From Candidatus Thorarchaeota archaeon (GTDB lineage Archaea > Asgardarchaeota > Thorarchaeia > Thorarchaeales > Thorarchaeaceae), in NCBI GenBank assembly GCA_016839245.1, contig JAEOUN010000048.1, positions 1 through 14,878 on the forward strand: a stretch of DNA of 14,878 nucleotides. The letters run 5' to 3'. Of the stretch, positions 1 through 5,824 are shown one piece after another (the first letter of the stretch is position 1; the number at the start of each line of letters is the position of its first letter). A program made the position numbers and the translations under genes. The notes beneath the pieces were generated by a model. The model did no database searches. It was not told the DNA's origin and saw only the letters and a program-made list of their open reading frames with translations.

Positions 1-2
1 TA

Positions 3-749
3 CTAACCATCAGAAGTAGATATCAGAAATTCCGAGGCGAACTTATATTAACAGATAAAGGAGTTGTCTTCCTAAAACCTGCAGGTCTTTTTGGATCTAG
101 TCGTGAGCGGCTTCACTTTTTTGGTTTTGACGAATTGCATGGTGCACGAATTGAGAAACAGGGCGTGTTTAATTGCAATATAGCCATTGACCATCGTTCA
201 CTCGCATGGGGAAATAGAACATATCGATATTATTGCTCTCAAAATGATGCCAATAGATTTCTATCAGCAATTGAATCTCATAAATCGCAATTAAGAATCC
301 CTGAAGAATTAGAAATTAAAATTCTCAGTCTTATCAAGCCAAAAGGTGAGGCTGATTTATATCAGGTCGCTAGGGATGAAAAAGTCAATAATCTCATTGC
401 TAGACTCTATAAATCTGGCATCTCCCAAGACCAAGTTTTCATGAAAGTGCGAGATACTATAGTCAAATTGATTGCCAAAGGCAGTCTCGATGGCATAATT
501 ACTGATGAAAATCGTTTCATCTCAAATGCTCTGTTAGCAAGAAAGAGTATTCAATATCAAGTAATAATTGATTTCAACTCCCTCTATGCACAACTTGAAA
601 ACAAGGGAATAGTTCTCCAAACATTAGAATGTCCATCATGTAAAGGCAAGCTGAATTATCCAAAGGAAGGAGATACCATTACATGTCAATTCTGTGGAGC
701 TACTGTGCATGCAATGGATGTGTTCAAAAAATTCAAAGAACTACTCTGA
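3..749 (+). CDS. PH-like domain / zinc-ribbon protein, 5'-truncated
   Basis: The frame is open from the left edge, so the gene starts outside the window; the in-frame TTG at 135 would cut through a folded domain and is not the start. The visible part is 248 residues. Residues about 5-94 look like a PH/GRAM-type beta-sandwich (RGELILTDKGVVFLKP, then alternating strands, then a closing helix DANRFLSAIES). Residues about 95-195 are mostly helical and may include a winged-helix-like segment. The C-terminus is a zinc ribbon with Cys210, Cys213, Cys228 and Cys231 (C-x2-C-x14-C-x2-C), followed by a short helix. No signal peptide or membrane segment is visible in this part. PH-like folds often bind lipids or proteins and the ribbon should bind zinc, but the cellular role is unknown. 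The domain calls are by eye; the zinc ribbon is the surer one. Confidence 0.8.
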   Translation, partial: LTIRSRYQKFRGELILTDKGVVFLKPAGLFGSSRERLHFFGFDELHGARIEKQGVFNCNIAIDHRSLAWGNRTYRYYCSQNDANRFLSAIESHKSQLRIPEELEIKILSLIKPKGEADLYQVARDEKVNNLIARLYKSGISQDQVFMKVRDTIVKLIAKGSLDGIITDENRFISNALLARKSIQYQVIIDFNSLYAQLENKGIVLQTLECPSCKGKLNYPKEGDTITCQFCGATVHAMDVFKKFKELL

Positions 750-754
750 TTACT

Positions 755-777
755 ATCAAATCCTGTCTGGCCCGCCA
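755..777 (+). repeat. tRNA-3'-end-like intergenic motif, copy 1
   Basis: The 23 bases fit tRNA positions 54-76: T-loop ATCAAAT (T54 is A), T-stem strand CCTGT, acceptor strand CTGGCCC, discriminator G and CCA. It lies in the 33-bp gap between the stop of the zinc-ribbon gene and the stop of the first GNAT gene. It matches copy 2 at 15/23 and copy 3 at 17/23 positions without gaps. No 5' tRNA half precedes it; the sequence upstream is coding. Confidence 0.5.
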
Positions 778-782
778 TCATT

Positions 783-1310
783 TTAGTTTTGAGGAAATAG
801 AATTCCCATTACAAGTTCATTATAGTACTTTCCATCTGCTCCAAAATATGCATCCTTCAATACGCCTTCAATCTCGAAACCAAACTTCTTGTACAATCTT
901 ACAGCTGCTTCATTGTTTTCTACAACTTTGAGACCTATTCTGTGAAGCCCTTTGTGTCTAGCTAAAGCAAGAAGTGTGCTAATCATTTCTGTTCTTAAGC
1001 CTACGCCATGGAAATCTTGATGGATGTAAATTATCATCTCACCTATCCCTATTTGTCTTGGACGAGGGAACTGAGAGACTGCTGATATTCCTACAAGTTG
1101 CTCTTTGGAAAGTGCTACAAGAGAGAGTCCAGATTCACTGCCACCCATCCATCGATCTATTTTCTGTTCGTCATAAGGTGGACTACTCCACAAGAGCGCA
1201 TTTTCTGACATATTACTAAACATACTCAGTAGTTTATCCTTATCATCAGACCTCAGTAATCTGAGCATGACCTCTCTCCCATTTTTTAGGTGAATAGCCA
1301 GGTCTTCCAT
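783..1310 (-). CDS. GNAT family N-acetyltransferase (RimJ/RimL type), copy 1
   Basis: A 175-residue GNAT-fold enzyme expected to move the acetyl group of acetyl-CoA to an amine; the substrate is not predictable. The pyrophosphate-binding loop is DFHGVG at residues 99-104, inside HQDFHGVGLRTEM, and the C-terminal family signature NEAAVRLYKKFGF lies at 133-145. It is cytosolic, with no signal peptide. The ATG at 1310 is chosen because it gives the same length and N-terminus (ME...LK.GR.V.LRLL) as the paralogue at 5227-5754, to which it is 51% identical without gaps (hand count 90/175). A weak TATA-like run at 1337-1347 suggests a short leader. Motif copies 1 and 2 lie just past its stop and about 50 bp before its start. 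The family is sure; the function is open. Confidence 0.92.
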   Translation of the reverse strand: MEDLAIHLKNGREVMLRLLRSDDKDKLLSMFSNMSENALLWSSPPYDEQKIDRWMGGSESGLSLVALSKEQLVGISAVSQFPRPRQIGIGEMIIYIHQDFHGVGLRTEMISTLLALARHKGLHRIGLKVVENNEAAVRLYKKFGFEIEGVLKDAYFGADGKYYNELVMGILFPQN

Positions 1311-1359
1311 ATTTCCATGTGCATTCTGGATTTGGACTTGTATTTTTCGGTTAAAGTCC

Positions 1360-1382
1360 TTAAATTCCCTCCCGGTCCGCCA
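1360..1382 (+). repeat. tRNA-3'-end-like intergenic motif, copy 2
   Basis: It has the same spacing as copies 1 and 3: loop TTAAATT (C56 is A), T-stem strand CCCTC, acceptor strand CCGGTCC, discriminator G and CCA. It lies between the methyltransferase stop and the GNAT start, about 50 bp upstream of the GNAT ATG and about 13 bp upstream of that gene's possible TATA box on the minus strand. So it could also be read as a minus-strand upstream regulatory site. Confidence 0.5.
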
Positions 1383-1389
1383 TCTATCT

Positions 1390-2136
1390 CTATGGATTTC
1401 TAAAGATATACACTGCCCAGTTGAAAGTATCTCTGCCCCACCTTAGATAGAGTCTTTTCTCTATCTTTGTCTTTTCAAGAAGCTCCTGATTGTCTGGATC
1501 ATCTCTATGTGATTGGATATAATTATCAACAGCCCACCACTGAAGAGTCTCATAGTGATCCCAATCATCTTTGTTAGATACAAGTGTATAGAGGCAAGAG
1601 AGTCCTATCTCTTCGCCTTGGTATACATTCTCTTCATGTGAACGAGAAGAATCACGAGTCATGCCAATAGCCTTGAGATATTCTGTGTCAGGTTCTTTCA
1701 ACCAAAAAGGTTCACCAACAATCACAAGACCTCCGGGTCTCACCATTCTTTTGAGAGCTCTGAGAGTTCCAATGTGATCTTCGAAGACCCAGCTTGCCCC
1801 CAAACACATCACCACATCGAATAGCTCACCAGATGCAGGTTGATATTTTGCACCATCCAATTCGATGAAAGTCAAATCCGTTTCAGCGGCTCTTTGGCGA
1901 TGTTTTTCTTTACAATCTCTGATACAAAATGGAGAAATATCAACTCCAACACCTGAGATTCTGTATTTTTCTGCCAATCTGACTAAGACTTCTCCCTTTC
2001 CACATGCGATGTCAAGAACTCGTGAATCCTTTGATAGACTGAGTAGATTACAGAAGCGTTCGAATTTCTCATTACTCATTGGATTGCAGAAAATATGATA
2101 CTTGTGTGTAATATCAAAATACTTCCATCTATCCAT
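1390..2136 (-). CDS. Class I SAM-dependent methyltransferase
   Basis: A Rossmann-fold methyltransferase of 248 residues. Motif I is VLDIACGKGE (residues about 40-49) for S-adenosylmethionine binding. An acidic residue in GVGVDIS (Asp about 66) should bind the ribose, and FDVVMCLGASWVFEDH is the motif IV/V region. The Trp/Tyr-rich C-terminal part is probably the substrate lid. The N-terminus MDRWKYFDITHKYH is typical of a small-molecule methyltransferase group as I remember it; the acceptor is unknown. Two ATGs are possible, at 2151 and 2136. I choose 2136 because GAGGT lies 8 bp upstream of it, and the TATA box at 2177-2189 would then leave a leader of about 20 nt containing that SD site. It lies upstream of GNAT copy 1 on the same strand with an 79-bp gap, but motif copy 2 and a possible promoter lie between, so an operon is uncertain. 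Confidence 0.9.
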   Translation of the reverse strand: MDRWKYFDITHKYHIFCNPMSNEKFERFCNLLSLSKDSRVLDIACGKGEVLVRLAEKYRISGVGVDISPFCIRDCKEKHRQRAAETDLTFIELDGAKYQPASGELFDVVMCLGASWVFEDHIGTLRALKRMVRPGGLVIVGEPFWLKEPDTEYLKAIGMTRDSSRSHEENVYQGEEIGLSCLYTLVSNKDDWDHYETLQWWAVDNYIQSHRDDPDNQELLEKTKIEKRLYLRWGRDTFNWAVYIFRNP

Positions 2137-2176
2137 TTTCTCTAACCTCATATTGATTGGTTCTAGGAAACATTAT

Positions 2177-2189
2177 GAAAAATATATCC
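2177..2189 (-). promoter_or_regulatory. TATA box of the methyltransferase gene
   Basis: Read on the minus strand this is GGATATATTTTTC, a good archaeal TATA box centred about 47 bp upstream of the ATG at 2136. Transcription would start near 2157 and give a leader that includes the GAGGT SD site. Motif copy 3 abuts it upstream. Confidence 0.5.
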
Positions 2190-2194
2190 AATGA

Positions 2195-2217
2195 TTCAAA
2201 ACCCATCTGGTCTGCCA
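2195..2217 (+). repeat. tRNA-3'-end-like intergenic motif, copy 3
   Basis: The best-formed copy: loop TTCAAAA (T54, T55, C56, A57, A58 all canonical), T-stem strand CCCAT, acceptor strand CTGGTCT, discriminator G and CCA. It lies in the 144-bp divergent gap between the methyltransferase and the VIT-like gene. Only 43 bp separate it from the upstream ATG codon at 2151, and no matching 5' half (AGACCAG plus D and anticodon arms) is present, so it is not an intact tRNA gene. Confidence 0.55.
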
Positions 2218-2280
2218 TTGTCTTTTGAATAACACAGTAGTCATCAAAATACCTATAGGTCTGCTTTTCGTCGCTAGTTC

Positions 2281-2754
2281 ATGAGCATTTCAATCAAGAA
2301 AGGTCTTAGTTTTGGTCTAACATCAGGAGTTATCACAACACTTGGAATGATCGTTGGTGTCAACGCAAGCACAAGCTCCCGTCTTGCGGTGATAGCAGCT
2401 ATTGTTGCGATTGCTATAGCTGATGCATTCTCTGACTCAGTAGCAATGCACGTTTCAGAGGAATCTGAGGGCATTCACACAAAGAAGGATGTCTGGGAAG
2501 CAACTTTGACCACATTTCTGACAAAATTCATCTTTGCATTGACCTTTGTGATTCCAATTTGGTTCCTGTCTCTGGATATTGCAGTCATAGTAGATATCAT
2601 CTGGGGTCTATCACTCATGACCGTATTTAACATCATGTTGGCTCGTTCGCAGGAAGAAAAGGTGCTGCGAGTTGTTTCTGAACACCTTGCAATTGCAATT
2701 ATTGTTATTATAGTGACACAGATCGTAGGATCATTTCTCTCCACAATTGTTTGA
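2281..2754 (+). CDS. VIT1/CCC1-family-like membrane protein (short form)
   Basis: A 157-residue integral membrane protein with about five hydrophobic segments (roughly residues 9-27, 34-53, 76-94, 97-118 and 134-154). GLTSGVITTLGMIVG in segment 1 and ADAFSDSVAMHVSEESE after segment 2 resemble the vacuolar iron/manganese transporter family VIT1/CCC1. In that family the corresponding parts carry the metal path and the SE-rich loop. It lacks the long cytosolic helical metal-binding domain of plant and yeast members. The first segment has GLTSG where transporters such as VIT1 usually have Asp before that Gly, so metal export is an inference rather than shown. A TATA-like run near 2248-2257, about 28 bp before the ATG, suggests a leaderless transcript. 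The gene stands alone, divergent from the methyltransferase. Confidence 0.8.
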   Translation: MSISIKKGLSFGLTSGVITTLGMIVGVNASTSSRLAVIAAIVAIAIADAFSDSVAMHVSEESEGIHTKKDVWEATLTTFLTKFIFALTFVIPIWFLSLDIAVIVDIIWGLSLMTVFNIMLARSQEEKVLRVVSEHLAIAIIVIIVTQIVGSFLSTIV

Positions 2755-3191
2755 GTAATAGATACATAAATCCCATCTAGTTTATCTCTCTTGGTCTGTT
2801 TCCGAGCGAATAGAGTTAGATGGAGCATAAGTCGGGATTTCAATCAACACTCTCTTAGTAAGTGAGAGCGGTACTCGATGGAAAATTTTCCTCTTGTTTG
2901 AATCTACGTCAGGTGACATGATTCTAGTATGACCTGCTGTACAGATCTTATTCAGGATGTAAATGGCTGTCGATTTTTTATAACAGTATTCCGAAACTAG
3001 CTCTTTTTCATCTTATTTTGAAATACCAAAGGTTTTTTGTATATTTTAGGAGTATATTTGATTTAACAAATAGCGCATCGTTTTGCAGGGTCTTTACATA
3101 AGTACGTAATCTCATGTTTACAAGTCAATCATACTAAGACTTCTTTGTTCTGGGGATTCAAGGCTAGTTTTGTTATAGGAGAGGAAAGGAA
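2755..3191. other. 437-bp gap without a recognisable gene
   Basis: No open frame of convincing size or start is present. The gap holds a possible decayed motif copy at 2765-2787 and a T-rich stretch with GATTTTTTATAACAG near 2971-2985 that resembles a TATA box preceded by TGTCG. It also holds two TATA-like runs (GTATATTTT and GTATATTTG) around 3039-3060. The last two could drive the secreted-protein gene with a leader of about 110 nt; a longer structured leader or a small RNA is possible, but nothing in the sequence proves either. Confidence 0.5.
2765..2787 (+). repeat. possible decayed copy of the tRNA-3'-end-like motif
   Basis: It aligns without gaps to copy 3 at 14/23 positions, keeping the core AAATCCCATCTAGT. 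Six of the nine differences are transitions, and CCA has become TCT. It starts 11 bp after the stop of the VIT-like gene, in the same orientation as copies 1-3. Homology is plausible but unproven. Confidence 0.25.
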
Positions 3192-4679
3192 TTGAACAAA
3201 AAAAGTTTGAGAAAATTGAAGATACGTTCAGCAATTATAGCTGTGCTGCTCTTTTTCAGTGTGTATTTTTCCCTAGCTACAAATCAGGTTGCGGCAACAG
3301 CATTTCCTGAAACTGATATTATCGTTGATGAAGGGAATATTACTGACCATCTCTGGTCCTCTGATGGGACTAGAGTAGCTTATATCAAATGTCCTGAAGG
3401 ACAGTACTGGGGCGATCTCTGGATTGCTGAGTGGAACGGCAAGGAAATCACAAGCAAACAGATGATTTATCCGGAAGCAGAATATAATGGCTTAGAAGAC
3501 TGGCAAGGTGACTGGATTCTCTTTAGGATTCGACGTGAGAATAACCTTCCAAGTTACTATTATGGTCGAGGGGAGCTATGGAAAATAAGGTGTGATGGGA
3601 CAGATCTCACCCAGATTACCTTTACCTATACAGATGGAATACGAACACAGTGGTGGAATCACGCTTACGATAACATAGGTACAGCAGGCTATGGCAAGTT
3701 TATTCCCGGAACTGATCTTGTATACTTCTCAGCTCACGACGGTAATGGATGGTGGAGACCCTTTGTCTGCAATAATGACGGTACAGATGATTGGTATTGT
3801 GTCAGTGACTGGGACCATCCGTTTTCGTTTGTCATATGCATATCACCAACTGGTAACAAACTTGTATGGGGCAATGCTTGGTACTGGGATGCAGCCACTG
3901 AAGCTCTAATGACAAGCAATCCAGATGGTACAGATTTGACTAAGATTGCATCATTCATATATCGTACTAGTCCTCTTGTATTGGCTGATGGAAATACAAT
4001 CGTCTATAATTTTGTTCGAACAGGCGGCATTGGAGAACCACCCCTAGCCGGAAACATATATGCAATGGACATAGATGGAGGCAATCCAAGGACAGTTCTT
4101 GACGACGAATATTCCAACTATTGGGAGAACTATAATCCAATTGATGGACAGTCTCTGTTAATGAGAAGTAACCGCGTAGATGGAAATATACACATTTTCA
4201 CGATAAACGTAGATGGTACTGAAATCGTTCAGCTTACCGATGGTCAATATAATGATGATCGCGCAAGTTACTCTTGCAAAGCTCACGAGCTTCTGTACCG
4301 ACGGCAACCTCTTGAATCTGAATCATATCAATTGGTCATCAAGAGAATTGTCAAACTCGTAGAAATCGACATCAAACCTGGTAGTTTGCCTAATAGTATT
4401 AATCTCAAATCTAAAGGTAGAGTCACGGTGGCAATACTGACTACTGAAGACTTTGATGCAACAGCGGTTAATCCTTGCACAGTAATGTTTGCAGACGCCA
4501 GCCCATTGAAGTGGTGTGTCGAGGATGTGGATTTTGATGGTGATTTAGACTTGGTTTTTCACTTCAAGACACGGGAACTTGGATTGACAGAGGACTGTAT
4601 TGATGCGACATTAACTGGGGAAACCATAGAATACCAACTGATACAAGGAACTGACTCAGTGAGAATTGTTCCCCCTTAA
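3192..4679 (+). CDS. Secreted TolB/PD40-like beta-propeller protein with C-terminal Ca-motif domain
   Basis: A 495-residue exported protein. It begins with a basic N-terminus (KKSLRKLKIR), then a hydrophobic stretch at about 12-29 and an Ala-rich probable cleavage region (VAATA) near 33-37. Residues about 45-385 carry PD40/WD40-like blades, recognisable by repeated DGT motifs (SSDGTRVAYI, CDGTDLTQIT, NDGTDD, PDGTDLTKIA, VDGTEIVQLT). Residues about 388-494 form a separate domain starting EIDIKPGSLPNSINLKSKG, with a calcium-type motif DVDFDGDLD at 445-453; I know this module as recurrent in secreted archaeal and bacterial proteins. Blades of this kind usually serve binding, so the role is probably extracellular binding or sensing; no catalytic motif is seen. 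The start is TTG at 3192, supported by GGAG/GAGG at 3178-3184, 7-10 bp upstream. Nine or so cysteines suggest possible disulfides. Confidence 0.85.
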   Translation: MNKKSLRKLKIRSAIIAVLLFFSVYFSLATNQVAATAFPETDIIVDEGNITDHLWSSDGTRVAYIKCPEGQYWGDLWIAEWNGKEITSKQMIYPEAEYNGLEDWQGDWILFRIRRENNLPSYYYGRGELWKIRCDGTDLTQITFTYTDGIRTQWWNHAYDNIGTAGYGKFIPGTDLVYFSAHDGNGWWRPFVCNNDGTDDWYCVSDWDHPFSFVICISPTGNKLVWGNAWYWDAATEALMTSNPDGTDLTKIASFIYRTSPLVLADGNTIVYNFVRTGGIGEPPLAGNIYAMDIDGGNPRTVLDDEYSNYWENYNPIDGQSLLMRSNRVDGNIHIFTINVDGTEIVQLTDGQYNDDRASYSCKAHELLYRRQPLESESYQLVIKRIVKLVEIDIKPGSLPNSINLKSKGRVTVAILTTEDFDATAVNPCTVMFADASPLKWCVEDVDFDGDLDLVFHFKTRELGLTEDCIDATLTGETIEYQLIQGTDSVRIVPP

Positions 4680-4713
4680 CATCATATTATACATAATAAG
4701 TTAAACTAACGTT

Positions 4714-4732
4714 GAGGAGCCATGGGCTCCTC
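4714..4732 (+). terminator. Perfect hairpin after the beta-propeller gene
   Basis: GAGGAGCC and GGCTCCTC form a perfect 8-bp stem around the loop ATG, 35 bp after the stop codon. It is followed by a C/T-rich run (CGCTCTTTCT) with only a short T tract. It may help terminate or stabilise the 3' end of the beta-propeller mRNA. Archaeal termination depends mainly on T tracts, so the hairpin may instead protect the RNA end. Confidence 0.5.
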
Positions 4733-4751
4733 CGCTCTTTCTATAGACTAG

Positions 4752-4774
4752 TTTAGAGTTCCTCTTGCTTGCCA
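4752..4774 (+). repeat. possible decayed copy of the tRNA-3'-end-like motif
   Basis: It aligns without gaps to copy 3 at 14/23 positions and keeps the terminal GCCA. Seven of the nine mismatches are transitions, a pattern expected of decay from a common source more than of chance. It lies between the hairpin and the stop of the small membrane-protein gene, in the same orientation as the other copies. Confidence 0.25.
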
Positions 4775-4812
4775 TGATTCTTAGCAGGATTCATTGATGA
4801 AAAGAACTTGTT

Positions 4813-5127
4813 CTATTGTTTAATTGGAATACAACATGAAATTCCTGAAATTAATCCACCAATCGACGAGTCTAGAGTTAGTAAGACCACATCCCCGAGA
4901 GTCAATGACGTTGAAGGTGTTGCCACTAGAATTCCATACCAGATTAATCCTGTAGCTATTATCATTATACCCAACAGGATTCCACCTGTACGAATCATCT
5001 TCACTCTCTTGGAATAATCATTCTTTTCCAGAAGGCCAAGAATCACCAATAAAATGACAATCACAAAACCTAATCCTAGAATCCCTACAACACTGACTCC
5101 AAACATCTGTTGCATCTCTTGCTCCAT
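4813..5127 (-). CDS. Small membrane protein, unknown function
   Basis: A 104-residue protein with two clear transmembrane segments (about 10-33 and 47-69) and a third, weaker hydrophobic stretch (about 76-101). A basic loop (EKNDYSKRVKMIR) between the first two should face the cytosol. The protein ends SCCIPIKQ, with a CC pair. I recognise no family. The ATG at 5127 is preferred to the GTG three codons earlier because GGAG lies 8 bp before it, and the TATA box at 5163-5175 places the transcript start between the two elements. The open frame on the opposite strand lacks such signals. The gene probably forms its own transcript, with GNAT copy 2 about 100 bp upstream on the same strand. Confidence 0.7.
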   Translation of the reverse strand: MEQEMQQMFGVSVVGILGLGFVIVILLVILGLLEKNDYSKRVKMIRTGGILLGIMIIATGLIWYGILVATPSTSLTLGDVVLLTLDSSIGGLISGISCCIPIKQ

Positions 5128-5162
5128 GACAACCACTCCAGTGCTAGTCCAATCTTTTCAGA

Positions 5163-5175
5163 GATATATTTATTG
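5163..5175 (-). promoter_or_regulatory. TATA box of the small membrane-protein gene
   Basis: On the minus strand the sequence is AATAAATATATCT, a strong archaeal TATA box centred about 42 bp upstream of the ATG at 5127. It predicts transcription start near 5143 and a leader of about 15 nt holding the GGAG site. A partial motif-like sequence (CTAGTCCACTA, 5200-5210) lies farther upstream. Confidence 0.6.
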
Positions 5176-5226
5176 GCAGTCAATAGACGACTCTCATATC
5201 TAGTCCACTATTCATCTCCTGTTCTA

Positions 5227-5754
5227 TTATTTTCGTGGTAATAATAATCCCATCACTATCATATTGTGATATTTTTCATCCATTCCAAAGTAAGCATCTA
5301 CCATTGTTCCTTCAATTGTAAATCCAAGTTTTCTATACAAATTCACTGCAATTCTATTGTCTTCCACAACATGGAGACCAATTCTGTGCAACCCATGTTC
5401 TTCTGCAAATGACAGGAGTGTTTCAGTCATGATTGTTCCGAGTCCTATATTATGGAAATCCTGATGCAGGTATATGCCTAAGTCACTCACTCCTTTCTCT
5501 CTTGGATGTATGTGTTTGAAGATTGCAGCATATCCAACAATCTGGCCTTGACAGATTGCTACCAGCGGGATGAGTCTCTCAATGTTACTTATCCAACGAT
5601 CTATTGTTTCTTCTAAGTACGGTGGCATACCCCACTCAAGTGCCTTATCAGACATTATGGAAAACAGATCTAGCAATTGATTTCTATCACTGATTTTCAG
5701 TAGTCTGAGTGCTACCTTCCTACCATCCTTCAGCTCAAATCTCCTATTTTCCAT
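5227..5754 (-). CDS. GNAT family N-acetyltransferase, copy 2 (paralogue of 783-1310)
   Basis: A 175-residue RimJ/RimL-type acetyltransferase, 51% identical to copy 1 over the whole length without gaps. The strongest blocks are ALRLL, PPY.E..IDRW, HQDFH, GLHRIGL.VVE and EGT..DAYFG. The acetyl-CoA loop reads DFHNIG; its first glycine is Asn here, whereas copy 1 keeps DFHGVG, so cofactor binding may differ slightly. GTG at 5775 and ATG at 5763 are also in frame. ATG at 5754 is preferred because it reproduces the N-terminus and exact length of copy 1. The pair probably arose by local duplication followed by divergence; the intervening genes are unrelated. Substrate unknown. Confidence 0.92.
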   Translation of the reverse strand: MENRRFELKDGRKVALRLLKISDRNQLLDLFSIMSDKALEWGMPPYLEETIDRWISNIERLIPLVAICQGQIVGYAAIFKHIHPREKGVSDLGIYLHQDFHNIGLGTIMTETLLSFAEEHGLHRIGLHVVEDNRIAVNLYRKLGFTIEGTMVDAYFGMDEKYHNMIVMGLLLPRK

Positions 5755-5792
5755 ATACTTCATCTTTCTGTACACAAATTTGGAACTTGCGG

Positions 5793-5815
5793 TCTAAATC
5801 CAGTCTAATCTTCTG
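5793..5815 (+). repeat. possible decayed copy of the tRNA-3'-end-like motif
   Basis: It aligns without gaps to copy 3 at 13/23 positions, with seven transitions among ten differences; TAAATCCAGTCT is the best-kept part and the GCCA end is lost. It lies upstream of GNAT copy 2 as copy 2 of the motif does upstream of GNAT copy 1 (39 against 50 bp from the ATG). Weak alone; listed because position and orientation agree. Confidence 0.2.
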
Positions 5816-5824
5816 TATCAGGAT

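Noticed and set aside
135..749. Zinc-ribbon gene starting at TTG 135
   Set aside because: The frame is open to the left edge and the upstream codons encode the first strands of the same domain.
2195..2217. Intact tRNA gene
   Set aside because: T-loop to CCA geometry is present, but no D arm, anticodon arm or 5' acceptor strand exists within 100 bp; the same holds for the other two copies.
2128..2218. Short minus-strand reading frame starting at the ATG within motif copy 3
   Set aside because: It has about 29 codons, overlaps the methyltransferase start out of frame, lies upstream of that gene's TATA box and has no SD site.
4808..5017. Plus-strand open frame opposite the small membrane protein
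   Set aside because: The minus-strand frame has a TATA box, an SD site and clear membrane segments; the plus frame has none of these.
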